From positions 55,166,502 through 55,230,501 of the forward strand of contig NC_086037.1 of assembly GCF_036323735.1 (NCBI RefSeq): a stretch of 64,000 bases of DNA, given 5' to 3'. The notes below the pieces were generated by a model, which saw only the letters and a list, made by a program, of their open reading frames with translations, was not told the origin of the DNA and made no database searches. This stretch comes from Rattus norvegicus. Its lineage: Eukaryota; Chordata; Mammalia; Rodentia; Muridae. The first letter of the stretch is position 1. The number at the start of each line of letters is the position of its first letter. The position numbers were made by a program, and so were the translations under genes. Shown here piece after piece: positions 45,748 through 57,270 of the stretch.

Positions 45748-45872
45748 CCCTTACTCAGTAGAGCCAACGGGCGGGATTCTTAACGTGGGGGAATCCATGC
45801 AACTGGAAGTGAACTTTGAGCCGCAGACTGTGGGCAATCACAGTGGAAAACTCATCGTGATTTACGACACAG
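45748..45872 (+). CDS. Hydin: Hydin coding exon (second ASH domain, last exon in window)
   Basis: 125 bp: one base completing the split serine codon, 41 codons, and one base of the next codon (exit phase 1). Acceptor TTTGCAG ends at 45747; the donor GTACGTG at 45873 is strong. It encodes PYSVEPTGGILNVGESMQLE then VNFEPQTVGNHSGKLIVIYDT. This is the classic C-terminal half of an ASH domain: ExxGxLxxGESxxLxVxFxP, then HSGKLIVxYDTG. The next exon should begin by completing a Gly or similar codon and continue with the strand closing the domain. I searched the following 18.1 kb by eye and saw no matching exon, so it should lie beyond 64000. Confidence 0.98.
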
Positions 45873-47130
45873 GTACGTGCCTTTTCCCCATTTAACTTCA
45901 GTTCTACATAGTAAGAAGGGGCAAGCGGGAAAATGAGGAAGCTAAGATCCTTTCTGGTGGCGTGAGTTTAATTGAGATCTGAAAAGTGGAGAGCCCACCG
46001 ATGAATGTGCCAAGTCTCGTAGAATTCCCATCAAATTGGCTGCCCCACACTGAAAGCCTGAGGAATTCAGGACTCAGGAGGAAACCTACACCCAGAACTC
46101 ACAATGGTGGGTGGAGGTTACGTATGTGTGTTTGAAAACTTGAAGAGGTTGTCCCCCCAACCTCTGTGTGCCTTCCGTTTGACATGTAGCTGCATTTGTC
46201 TGTTTTTAAAATGCATGTGAATCCCAGTTCAAAATAATCTTGTATGTACCCAGTTGTCCATTTAAAATCCAGTGGTCTTAATCCTCACAACGAGCAAGCG
46301 TTGTCCTTAATTAGCATCTCATATAAATCTTGGACTGTATCTGTTGCCGCTAACGTGTTCTTAATGACCGCATCCCATAATCTATCCTAGGAATTACATT
46401 GGGTTTTTGCTGGTTTTTTTCTTGCTAATGTTTCACTTACAGCCATGTAAAGTGCTGTGTTTTGAAATATGCAGATGGCACTATAGAGTAAAAATAGAGG
46501 CACACAGCCAGAATAGAGCTAGCCATGACATCTAGGTCACAGGTCAGAGTTGCTGGCTTTGTACCTTTCTGTCAGAGCAAGACAATTCAAGCCCTACCCA
46601 TGGTTAAATGGTCCTGGCTCCATGTTGGCCAACCTAGCATCCTCGCACAGCCAGTGTGGCATGGCGAAATGTCTTCCCTGTTCCCATCAGCTGCAATTCA
46701 CTGGCTGCCAGCTAGAGACCCAGCCTAAACAAAAGAAGAACCTTTTGCCCCACATAAGTAAAGGCACTTGTCATAGCACAGAAGGACATGGCTTTCCAAA
46801 GTATCTGAACCATTTTACATGGAGTCCACTCAAAGGCTGAGTGTCACAGCTGCCTCCCGTTCTCCGCACTGACCGCCACTGTGCTCGCCTTCAATGCACT
46901 GGACCTGTAGACCGAGCTGAAAGAACGGCTTCAGTTTTCATCTCTCTAGTTTATGACGTAAGGCATCTTTTCACGGATAACTGGCCACTCCTGTATTGTT
47001 TGATTGTTTAAATCTTTTGCTTGTTTAGCTTTTAATATACATTTGTAACCTAAGTAAACACTCTAAAGGCAAGTTATTCATCAGGAAGATGTAAAGTCCT
47101 TTTCTCCTGGTGTACAGCATGCCTCTTCAT
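45873..47130. other. No gene or clear repeat seen
   Basis: Start of the last, very long intron. Nothing recognised. Confidence 0.45.
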
Positions 47131-47134
47131 TTCT

Positions 47135-47165
47135 TCAATGACAGTTTGTTTGTTTGTTTGTTTGT

Positions 47166-47196
<31 letters not shown>

Positions 47197-47364
47197 TTAT
47201 AGTACACTGTAGCTGTCTTCAGACACACCAGAAGAGGCCATCAGATCCCCATTACAGATGGTTGTGAGCCACCATGTGGTTGCTGGGAATTGAACTCAGG
47301 ACCTCTGGAAGAGGAGTCAGTGTTCTTAACCACTGAGCCATCTCTCCAGCCCTCAATGACAGTT
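47135..47364 (-). mobile_element. B2-type SINE, reversed, with target-site duplication
   Basis: Tail (TTTG)n(TTTA)n, then CAGACACACCAGAAGAGGCC, GATGGTTGTGAGCCACCATG and CCACTGAGCCATCTCTCCAG. A perfect 12-base duplication TCAATGACAGTT flanks it at 47135-47146 and 47353-47364. Near-consensus, so comparatively young. Confidence 0.97.
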
Positions 47365-47867
47365 CTTAATGAGTAATGATTTTTAATCTGAATAAAATCT
47401 GTTACCATTTTGTTTTTTTTTAAGATAAATTTTTGTTTTCTCCTTGTTAAGAAGTCAGCCTTTGTTATTCTGTGATCATAAAAATATTCCATGTTTATAT
47501 CTATAAGCAATATAGTTTTAGCTTCTATGCATAGGCTAAAGATCCAACTTTGACTTAATTTCATGTGAGAGGCCAGGCATCACTTTCTTATGAACACTAT
47601 CAGCTTCCCCCACTCTCATTACTGTGTTCTTGATCACTGTTTACTCTGTGAGATTAAAACAATTTCCTTCACTCCCTGGGTTTCTAGGACTTCCAGTCTT
47701 GGGTGGATATCAAATACCTTTATTGAAATTTCCAAAGATTATCTAGTATTTATCCTTCTATCATGAAGATTGATTGAAAATTCTCCTTTCTGGTATTAAT
47801 ACAAGTGTTCAACTCTGATAAATCACTGAGATAGATTTGCTAATATTTTGTTTGAGAGGTTGGTGTT

Positions 47868-48285
47868 TGCTCTGGCTGGTTTTGTGTGTCAACTTGACAC
47901 AAGTTAGAGTCATCACAGAGAAAGGACCCTCAGTTGAGGAAATGCCTCCATGAGATCCAGCTAAGGCAGGCATTTTTTCAATTAGTGATCTAGGGGGAAG
48001 GGCCCAGCCCATTGTGGGTGGTGCCATCTCTGGGCTGGTGGTCCTGGATTCTATAGAAAAGCAGGTTGAGGAAGCCGTGAGGAAACCATCCAGTAAGCAG
48101 CACCCTTCCCTGGTCTCTGCCTCAGCTCCTGCCTCCAGGTTCCTGTTCTTTTGAGTTCCTGTCCTGACTTCCTTCTGTGATGAACAGCAATGTGGAAGTG
48201 TAAGCCAAATAAACCCTCCTCCCCACCTTGTATTTTGGTCATGGTGTTTCACCAAAGCACTAGAAACCCGGGTAAGGCAGTATGC
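47868..48285 (+). mobile_element. LTR-like rodent repeat (MaLR-type?)
   Basis: GTGTGTCAACTTGACACAAG, GGAAATGCCTCCATGAGATC, CCATTGTGGGTGGTGCCATC, GTGTAAGCCAAATAAACCCT and GGTCATGGTGTTTCACCAAA. This is a very common rodent repeat, related in layout to MaLR LTRs. A 185-codon minus frame crossing it is accidental. Confidence 0.65.
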
Positions 48286-48289
48286 AAAT

Positions 48290-50335
48290 TTGTGAGAAAA
48301 AAAACCCCTATACTCTAATTTTCTTTTTATGTAATAGCTAACTCCGGTTTTGGTCTGATAAAACAAATTGGTCTTTAAAAAAAAAAACGTATTTTGAGAG
48401 AACAGGAATTATCTTCTTTTATTCTTTGGAGAGCCCTTTTTAAAAACTTATGTTGTTACTTCCTTAAGTGGCTAAGCAGGTCTTTGCCCAAACCAAGTTT
48501 TTCTCCCTCAGAAGAGGTGCAGATTCTTAAATCCTGGCTCGTATTTCTTAAACCAATTTTAAGGACATTTTGTCACAATTTGAGATCTCAAGTTCCAAGC
48601 TCAGGGTTGTTCAGAGCACACACTCACAGTCTTTGCGATGCTGGTAAACCCACTGGTTCCTGTTTCCTCCCTCCCTATGGGGTCTAGAGCTGTGGCTTTA
48701 TCAATTGTATCCACTTACACTTTTCGTTAATTTTCTTATTCTTCACATTTTCAAGCCCCACTTGTTTTTCTTCTCTATTATCTCCCCAGGCTTTACTTCT
48801 TGTGGTTGTTCTCAGTCTTAGGCGAAATGTTTACAACACTAACTTTTAGCATGTATCCCTTCAACGCCTTATAATATGTACATTTAAGACAAAATTCTTC
48901 TATCTAAAGCTGACTTTATCTCCAATGAATATATTTTAGTGGGCTTCATTTTCCTTAAAAGTTAAGGATTTAAAAATCTGCTGATTTTATTTTTCCTTAG
49001 ACCTAAAAATTATTCAGCAAAACAATGAATAATAGTCAAACTCTTGGGGATTTTATAGCTAGGATTTTTTTGTTTGTTTGCTTGTATTTTTGTATTTTTG
49101 TTGTTGTTGTTTATCTGACTTTGATTTCTTCTTCAATTCTACCAGTGACAGAAAATAAATTCAATATGGTTTTAGTCCTGGAAATCAACTGAGGCTAACA
49201 TTATGGCCCAGAATATGTTGGAGCTTGGTAAATGTTTCCTGTATTTGGAGATGGTTACACGTCTCATAAATGGCAATTAGGTCAAGCCTACTAATAAGCC
49301 TATAGCTGTACTAACTAATAAGCCTATAGCTCTACTAACTCTTTATCTCTTTTGAACAGATGGTGAAAGTTATTAAAATTCACAAGTGTAATAATGGATT
49401 CAGCATCTCAACTCTTGTGCTACCAATTTTCACGCTGGCATTTTAAAACCATAATACTTGCCAGGTACACATGTAGTATTAATGTGACTTCCATTTTATC
49501 ATTATGAGATAACTTATTGTTAGTGAGAGTTCTGACATTACCATCTACTTGGCCTGACATTTGTGCAGCAGAAAAGCTTCCTGTTGATTAACGTGGATAG
49601 GCACTGCTCGTCCTAATCCTTCTGCTTTCAACTTTCCCATGTCTCCTCATTTAAAATTTGACATTTAGAGGAATCAATCCCCAGGTGGATATTTTTTAAT
49701 TGACTCTGAAAAATCATCCTTTTATTGTCATTATTTTAAATTATTATTAAAATTTTCCATTTGGCCCTTTTATGCTGAGTGAGATTCCCGACACCTGACA
49801 TGTTTGGATTGAAGTTGCTGACTACCATTATTATTATGAGCACTGTGGGAAAAATGATTAATTGAATTTTAATCACAACCTTCCTATTATTAGCTATTGG
49901 TGTCGATAGTTAGAGACATTTAGAAACAAGTGCTATGTACTCAATCAAAGCTGTATTTTTCCCATCTTGATATCCACAAGTTTGTACAATATCATTTTTG
50001 GTTTTGTCAGCCCATAAAACTAATGTATCAGGGAAATAAAAGGTGCCCTAAGAATTACCTTTTGGTCATGACACACAATGAGTTTGAAAGGGAATAGCAT
50101 GGGCCTTTGTCCTCACAAAATTAATAGTTTTTTTAAAAACTTTTAAAATAACAGTCAGTCCGTTTTAACTCATGCATGTAATATTTTAATGTATTTAAAT
50201 ATATTTAACATAAAATGCTCTAATTTTGAAGTAATTTATGAGTAAATGAGTCTTAATGTGTTGCAGTATGATTTAGAATAGTTTTGTTAGATTTTGAGAT
50301 TACTCATTTTATATATTCACATGATAGAGTCAAAG
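48290..50335. other. AT-rich intronic sequence, no gene or young repeat
   Basis: About 2 kb of AT-rich sequence nearly free of recognisable repeats, with short duplicated text (CTAATAAGCCTATAGCT twice at about 49290-49335). A candidate conserved stretch is listed at 49640-50060. Confidence 0.45.
49640..50060. promoter_or_regulatory. Candidate AT-rich conserved element
   Basis: Repeat-free, with GATTAATTGAATTTTAATCA, TAATTGACTCTGAA and several TTATTATTA cores, typical of homeodomain-bound non-coding elements. No alignment is available; speculative. Confidence 0.2.
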
Positions 50336-50339
50336 CTTG

Positions 50340-50575
50340 AAAAAAGCCATCACAATCTGATCACAATTCAGTCTAGTCACAGTCTAATCCAGCCACGATC
50401 CACTCCAGTCACAATCTGACCCAGGCACAATTCAATTCAGTCACAATCTGATCCAGTCACAATCCAGTCACAATCCAGTCACAATCCAATCCAGTCACAA
50501 TCTGACCCAGGCACATTTTAATCTCGTCTTAATCTAATCCAGTCACAATGAAAGCCAGTCACAGGCAACCTAGTC
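50340..50575. repeat. Degenerate minisatellite, about 10-bp unit (CAGTCACAAT)
   Basis: About 20 variants of CAGTCACAATC / CAATCCAGTC / CAATCTGATC. Perfect runs such as CAATCCAGTCACAATCCAGT occur near 50459-50490. Substitutions suggest an old array. It lies in the last intron, directly followed by a MIR fragment. Confidence 0.92.
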
Positions 50576-50696
50576 CAGATTTTAAGAGGGAAAACTGAAG
50601 CCCTGTGAAATTGAGCGGCTCCCTTAAGGCCACATATCTCATCCAACATTCAACTAGAACTCAGATGTAGACTCTGAGCCCTGAGAACTGTCCTTT
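50576..50696 (+). mobile_element. MIR fragment
   Basis: GGGAAAACTGAAGCCCTGTG, CTCCCTTAAGGCCACATATC and AACTAGAACTCAGATGTAGA follow the MIR 3' half. Confidence 0.6.
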
Positions 50697-50727
50697 ACCA
50701 CCACCACCACCACCACCACCACCACCC
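50697..50727. repeat. (CCA)n microsatellite
   Basis: About ten uninterrupted CCA/ACC units. Confidence 0.95.
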
Positions 50728-50729
50728 TC

Positions 50730-51810
50730 CCCCGCTGTCTCCTTGTATTAATATACAACCATTCTCCTCTTTCTTTGCTGGCTTTGAAATGCAAGTCATT
50801 CTCACAGAGGGCCTGGATTCCAGTTTCCTTTCTTAGAAGTCTTTGAAGTGATGCCGATGCTTAGCCTGCTACTCCTGTGCTGAAGGGAAGGTAGTTTAAA
50901 CTGCAGTGAATATCTTGTGCATTGAAGCTTAGCCAGTCTTAGGAATGTTCGCGTCTGTGTCCTGAGGCGCTCCTGCCATCTGTGGTAAATGACCGATCTT
51001 CTGAAGACTGAAAGACAGCATTGGTTGCATAAAGTGAGCTGCTGATAAGAACGTGCTTTCGTCTGTGTGGTAGGTTATCGGTGTGCAGACCCTCACATTA
51101 GTGGAAAGCAGTAATGACCGCCTAGCACGGGCCTCATGGAGCCCTTCCAGGCAGCCGTGCTCACTGACTTCCCATGTCACTGCCTAATCACGAGACTGAG
51201 ACCTCTGCAGGTGCTTCAACTGTGGATTGATTTCAGGAAGGACATTTAATATGGGCTGTGGATGAATGTCCTTTCTTTATGCTTCCTCAAACAATGTTCT
51301 AGAAGAAAGATCCCTGAATTCTCCTCAGCGGGAAGGGCTCAGTCATATTTCCAACAGTTGTGTTTGTCCCATCAGCTGCGTCCTTCCCCTGGACTTGTTC
51401 TTGATAAACCATGGCTTCCAGTTCTGTGCGTTCTATGACAGGGGTTTGAGCCAGTGCCCTGGTACTTAAGGGGGTCAGATATAGTGCTTGGCAAACGTCT
51501 AGTATTTGCTCATCCCCATTTGCTTGAGCCAGAATTCTCTCCTCCTCCCTTCCCCCTCTTTGTCCTTGGAGTGGTAATAATTGAGTTGGCCTAGGCAGCT
51601 GTTTTTTTTTTTTTTTTATCAGATATGATTAAGTTACCTTTAACTACACACTCATTCCCTCAGAAAAGATTCCACATAGAACTTCTCAAAGTTATACTGA
51701 TAAGAGCAAAACAAAGCAAGTGGCTTGACCCTTGACGCGTGGGAGTTTCAAGACCAGGCTAGGCTTTATCTTAAGTTCTAAACCAGGAAGACTGAAAAAA
51801 GCAAGATAAT
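50730..51810. other. No gene or clear repeat seen
   Basis: Intronic; a poly-T run at 51601-51617. Confidence 0.45.
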
Positions 51811-52110
51811 GTTATTGCATGTCTGACACATGTGCAATAGTGTCACTGCATGTCTGACACATGTGCAATAGTGTCACTGCATGTCTGACAATTGTGCAAT
51901 AGTGTCACTGCAGGTCCGACACATGTGCAATAGTGTCACTGCATGTCTGACACATGTGCAATAGTGTCGCTGCAGGTCTGACACGTGCAATAGTGTCACT
52001 GCATGTCTGACACACGTGCAATAGTGTCACTGCATGTCTGACACATGTGCAATAGTGTCACTGCATGTCTGACACATGTGCAATAGTGTCACTGCATGTC
52101 TGACACACTC
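51811..52110. repeat. 31-bp minisatellite, about 10 copies, with E-box palindrome
   Basis: The GTCTGAC core recurs at 51821, 51852, 51883, 51914, 51945, 51976, 52005, 52036, 52067 and 52098: spacing 31 throughout except one 29 (a two-base deletion). Each full unit contains CACATGTG, a perfect palindrome and E-box; two units carry CACGTG instead. Units also have GTGTCA...TGACAC arms able to pair. Copies differ by few substitutions, so the array is young or homogenised. Confidence 0.98.
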
Positions 52111-52384
52111 TTATCTGCTGCAGCTGTCTACTACCTCTGGCTTTTCTGAAATGGTCCCTGAGCCTTTGGGGGAGGGGTGTGGTATAGATTCTCATTTAAA
52201 CCTTGGCACTCCACTGTCTCGTATTCTCTGCGTGACCAGTTGTGGATCTCTGTGTTAATTCCCAACCCCAGTCAAGGAGCCGTTGACAATGATGGCTGCT
52301 GGGTGTCAGGGAAGAGATTCATTTTTTTCAGGAATGCAGCCTCTGAGAGCCTACCCATGATGCCCTACACACATGTATATACAG

Positions 52385-52545
52385 GCAGCACTAAGAAAAC
52401 TCAGTGGGGTTTTTAAAATGAGACCATGAGGTTGGGAGGGAAAAGTGGTAGGAGAGGAACTTGGAGGAAGGGAATGGAGGGAGGATTTGATCAGAGCACA
52501 TTATAAACGCATATGAGAGTCTCAGACTTAAGTCAAATAAAACTG
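52385..52545 (+). mobile_element. L1 3' end (Lx-type), truncated
   Basis: Purine-rich GGTTGGGAGGGAAAAGTGG, GGGAGGATTTGATCAGAGCA and CAAATAAAACTGAAG resemble an L1 3' UTR end in sense orientation. Confidence 0.5.
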
Positions 52546-52549
52546 AAGG

Positions 52550-53530
52550 GTGGAAGCAGCACCTGCCTCCTGCAGGACAGACAGACAGCTCAGTGGCTTA
52601 AGGCCTGAAACCTTCAGCTGAGTGTTGAGAAACTTTACGTAATCCGAGGGCTCCTGGAGATGAGTAGGGTAAAGGAGCATTAGAAAAGGCATTCTGCATG
52701 AGGTGGCCACTTCGGGCTCCACACCCCCCACTGTTGGGAGTCTCAGCTAGAGTCACCATCACAGACTCCCTGGACTCTCCCAGTGGAGGGATAAGGACGC
52801 CAAGCCATCCACAAGAACTTCCATCCAAAGTTTGCCCCGACTACAAGACGTGCAGGGACAAAGATGGGAGCAGAGTCCAAGGGCACAGCCAATGACTGGC
52901 CACCTCAAGACCCATCCCATGGGCAAGAGCCCATCCCAAACACTGTATCAATGATACTGTCACGCTTGCACACTGGAGCCTGGCACAACTGTACTCTGAG
53001 AGGCTCTCCCCAGCAGCTGACCAAAACAGATGCACAGACCCGCAGCTAAACATTAGACAGAGCTCAGGGAGTCTTGTGGAAGCATTCAGGGGAAGAATTG
53101 AGGGAGCTGGAGAAGACAGGGACTCCATAAGAAGACCAGCAGAATCAACTAACCTAGAGCCTTGGGGGCTCCCAGAGACTGAGCTACCAACCAAAGAGCA
53201 TGCGTGGGCTGGACCTAGACCCCCTGCACATATGTAGCAGATGAGCAGCCTGGTCTTGATGTGGGTCCCTAACAACTAGAACGGGGGCTGTCCCTGACTC
53301 TGTTGCCTGCCTGTGGATCCTGTCCCCCTAACTGGGCTGCCTCGTCTGGCCTCAGTGGGAGAGGATGTGCCTAGTCCTGTAGTGACTTGCTATACTAAGG
53401 TGGGTTGGTACCCGGGGGGCATCCTCCTTCTCAGAAGAGAACAGAAGAGGGTGAGGAGCTGTGGGAGCGGGGGACTGGAGGAGAGCTGTGATCAGAATAT
53501 AAAGTGAATAAATAAATACACGAGAAAAAG
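52550..53530 (+). mobile_element. Lx-type L1 3' region, truncated
   Basis: GAGCCTGGCACAACTGTACT, CCAACCAAAGAGCATGCGTG, CATATGTAGCAGATGAGCAG, GGTCTTGATGTGGGTCCCTA, GGCCTCAGTGGGAGAGGATG and AAAGTGAATAAATAAATACA follow the well-known rodent Lx L1 3' UTR. The tail is A-rich. Confidence 0.85.
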
Positions 53531-53534
53531 ACAT

Positions 53535-54420
53535 TAGTCAGTAGCCCATATTAAATGTCCTTCCTGAGATTAGTATTCCCAAAACAACTTCATTGTACAT
53601 TAAAAAAAAGACATTTTTGCTGAACATTTGGTTACTTGGATGCGCCAGAGAAATAGGAACCAATGCCAGGTGAGGTTGTTGTCCCCATAAAGGTGACATT
53701 AACCACTGGCAGAGTTGGGAATGGAGCTGTGGGCCTACTCAGCATTTTTAGAGTATTAATCTCTCGTTACAGAGGAGATATTTCAGTGTAGGAGCCAGAC
53801 GTCGGTTGATAGGCTTTTCTCCCAAATGCAAGGTGATGGATGGATTATTATTAGATACATAAACATATCTAACAGTCATACTGCGGGTTCCTCACAGGGC
53901 AGCTTGCCGGTCAGTTGCTTGTTTTATTTTGTACTACTTTCTGAAGATATAAAGGAATTCGTTTTTATCCCCGTGAAGGCTAATAAAGGAATACTGGAAA
54001 GTAATACAGTGAGCCATTGAGGGCGATACACTTTGCAAGCGGAACGCCTAAATAACATCTGCCCCGAGCATCTACGCAAACCTGCCTGCATGAGTTCTCT
54101 TTGTACTGTGTGCCTATCAGAATTATGATATACCGTTATGATTAGAACATCTAAAGACATAGCTGTTTAAAAAAAAAAAGCAAATATTTAAAAATGGCTG
54201 AAGAGTCAAGGGAACCCTTCTCAGACCTTGACTTCCTTTCTCTAGTCCTTATTCCGTGGTTTAGGATAGGGATCTTTGGTTGTCAGGGATGTTTTATGGG
54301 AAAGATTCTCATGGCATTGGGTATAAGCATTTAAAGGGACAGTAGAGGACTTTACCCCAGGGATAGAGGGGGGCCCAGACAAGGTCTACCACTGAGCTGT
54401 ATCTTCAGCCTAGAGAGCAT
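53535..54420. other. No gene or clear repeat seen
   Basis: Intronic; nothing recognised. Confidence 0.45.
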
Positions 54421-54555
54421 TTCTTTTTTTTAAGTTTCTTTTTCTTTTTGAGATTATAATATAATTACATCATTTCCCAGTTTCCTTTCCTCTGTCCAAG
54501 CCTCCTGTATACCCACTTCTCTTGCTCTCTTTCAAATTCAAGGCCTTTTCCCCCT

Positions 54556-54561
<6 letters not shown>

Positions 54562-54621
<60 letters not shown>

Positions 54622-54672
54622 ATGCATGTGTGTGTATGCATGTGTGTGTGTGTGTGTGTGTGTGTGCGTGCA
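54562..54672. repeat. (CT)n(GT)n compound microsatellite
   Basis: About 25 CT units, then TGTG/TATGCATG units and about 11 GT units, inside the reversed L1-type repeat. Confidence 0.95.
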
Positions 54673-55876
54673 TGTCCTAAATATAACCAGCTCAGTCTGT
54701 ATAATATTACTTGCATGTATGTTTTCAGGACTGACCATTGGTATTGGATATCTGGTTGGTGTTCTCCTCCCTGAGGAGGACTCTTTCTCCTGCTCTCAGC
54801 ATTCCTTAGATGCCGGTAGTTCTTTGTGTAGGGTTGAGGCCTGGTGGTCTTTCCCCTGCCCATGGTAACATGTCTACTGTTATTCTAGTTCAACTCCCCT
54901 TTAGGAAGTCACGTGGGTGAGACTTTGTGTGTAGTTCTGATATTATTACAAAGCAACACAGTCTCACAGCAGATTCCCTAGCCTCTGGCTTTTACAGTCT
55001 TTCTGCCCGTCTTCCATGATGTTCCCTGACCCTTAGGTGTGGAAGTTGTTTTACAAATGTAGCCACTGGGACTGGACTCCTGTCTTTTGATTTGTCATGG
55101 TTTTGTGCAATGGTCTCCATCTCACCAAAAGAAGTTTCCTTAATGAGGCACGAGGACCTCATTGAATGGGGTTAGGGATTATGCTAGTCTGGTAAGCACC
55201 AGTTGTCTTCTACAAGATCTAAGGGTTTACTACTAGTCCTGAGTAGTTGGCTAGGTTACCAGTACCAACATGACTTCCCTCTTGTTGAGTAGCTCTTCAG
55301 TCTAATTAGAGAGCTGTGAGTTACCATTAATGTATGCATGCCACCACTTTACCCTGATGCTATGCTGGATATTATTGTGTTTCATAGACATCATAGCTAG
55401 GTAGGACTGTACCACAAAAGCTTGTCCTCAGGGAGGAGGCCTTCAGGCCTCTGGCCCCTGCAGCTGAAGTATATGGTGTCTTCAACAATAGGGACTAGCC
55501 TTCTACTTCTGGCGGGCAACTAAGGGCAATAGGGATAGTCTATAGTGTTTTGGGGACCACCCTGATCAATAACTCAAAAGGGGACTTTTGAGTGCCCTGG
55601 CGTTGGGGGTTTTCTTAGATTGTCTTTGGCTTTTGGAAGGGGTATTGTCAGCTCAGATGAGAGAATTTCACTTAAAAAATATATATAGTATGCTACTTCA
55701 GGTATATAATTAATTAATAATATGTTTCCTTATAAGTTTTTCATACATTCTTATTCTTTTCCTGTATATATCCCCCAATTCTTAATTAGATCTCCTTTTC
55801 CCATTTCCCATTTTCCATTTGTACCCTGCTATGTCCTCTCTATTTTTCCTCAACCATACCCTAACATGACAATGTT

Positions 55877-55955
55877 CTCTTCCTCCTCTTCCTCCTCCTC
55901 TTCCTTCTCCTCCTCTTCCTCTTCCTCCTTCTCTTCTTTTTCTTCTTCTTTCACT
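55877..55955. repeat. (TCC/TTC)n polypyrimidine tract
   Basis: About 75 bases of C/T with TTCCTCC units. Confidence 0.93.
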
Positions 55956-56329
55956 TTCCTGATTTCTGTAGTTACTCCTGAATATATATGTATATCTTAA
56001 CGTTTGGAGTGACATATGATTCTTGTCTTTCTAGGTTTGAGTTATTTCTCTAATATCATCTTTTCTAGTTCTAGCCATTTACAGGGCTAAACTCCAGGGA
56101 AGGATTTGAGAGCTAGCTGGCATATCTTTAGCTCTTTCTGTCTCAGAGAGGAGTGGGTGTACAAACCCTGAGCGTGTTCAATGACTATTCCCAGGCAAAA
56201 CCAGGGCTTGAAGCCAAAGTTCCCAGCATGCTCTAAGCTAGGCCCTGTTTACGTACCTGTACTGCCTCTGGTGTAGAACAGTGACAATTCTAGTCTCGTC
56301 ACTGACGTGCTGGACTTATGGTTTGAGTT

Positions 56330-56632
56330 TGAAATTCCCGCCTAGGCTCCTGGTGCCCCGCTGGTTTTTGTAAAGGTTGTAGAACTGTTAGGAGATGGAG
56401 CTTCCCTAGAGCAAGGGAGACAGATCTTGAGGTTTTATGACCCAGCCTCACCTCCTGTCAGCTCTCTGATTCCTGACTATGGGAGTAATATGACCAGTTG
56501 TTTTGAGCTCCTGCTTCTATGCCTCCCTCACCATGTGGACTACATCCTCTCAAATTCTAAGTAAACCCTTCCTCACTTAAGTTATGTCCTGTCAGGTTTT
56601 CAGTCACAGTGATGAGTGAAGTAGCTCTCATA
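56330..56632 (+). mobile_element. MaLR-type LTR
   Basis: GGTTGTAGAACTGTTAGGAG, GATCTTGAGGTTTTATGACC, CAGCCTCACCTCCTGTCAGC, CTAAGTAAACCCTTCCTCAC and GGTTTTCAGTCACAGTGATG match the same LTR subtype as 3050-3300, and it is better preserved. Confidence 0.75.
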
Positions 56633-56634
56633 GC

Positions 56635-57268
56635 TGGTGAGCTCAGATGGCTCCATTTTAGCTTCATCAAGAAAGAGTGCTGATGAGGAATTTGGGCTGA
56701 GCAGTATGCATAGGACGGTGCTAAACTTGACTCTGTTGTGGCCGAGATATGAGCAGCATTCATCCATTCTTCCCGTCAGCTCATTCCCTTGAGATTCCAC
56801 CCCTCCCTGCATACATTTTTATTTCACATACCCAAGTTCTGTTATCTCCAAGTTCTGAAGCTACAGGAAGGAATATATTGTGTACGTGGCGAGCTTCACA
56901 TTTAGTTTTGGAAAATTAGTTTTGCTCATGTTTGGCTTTACTTGATTGACAGTAGTAAATCTGGAAAAATGTAATGTGACACCTTCCACGAAATTTTTTC
57001 CCCCTGGGATAGAATAAATGGTTTCTGCACTGCAGCACCCAACCTCAGAGACTGAAGCAGAGTGGGAACAGGGAATCCAAGGACACAGACATTGCAGGCA
57101 TAGATGCGTACAGCCTCTGCATCCCCACAAGCATGCCAACACCTCTCTTCTGTGCCTCTTAGACAGCTAGGATGTGGAGGACCAATTAAAGGTTGCCTTT
57201 AGGCAAATGTACATCAAAACAAGTATCCTAACAGTTTGGGGACAAAAAGGAGAGCTATCACTCCCTCC
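56635..57268. other. No gene or clear repeat seen
   Basis: Intronic; nothing recognised. Confidence 0.45.
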
Positions 57269-57270
57269 TT

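Larger units (their letters stand above)
54422..56090 (-). mobile_element. Rodent L1-type 3' region, reversed
   Basis: Begins with a T-rich tail (TTTTTTTTAAGTTTC). TAATTACATCATTTCCCAGT, GTCTGTATAATATTACTTGC, GTTCTTTGTGTAGGGTTGAG, GTCTAATTAGAGAGCTGTGA and ATATCATCTTTTCTAGTTCT follow a common rodent repeat read in reverse, which I take to be an Lx-type L1 3' region. The family name is from memory. Confidence 0.65.

Noticed and set aside
47809..48366. 185-codon minus-strand open frame
   Set aside because: Lies across a common LTR-like repeat; the translation has no family resemblance.
51811..52110. Repeat array considered as CRISPR
   Set aside because: Units are contiguous tandem copies without unique spacers, and the DNA is mammalian.
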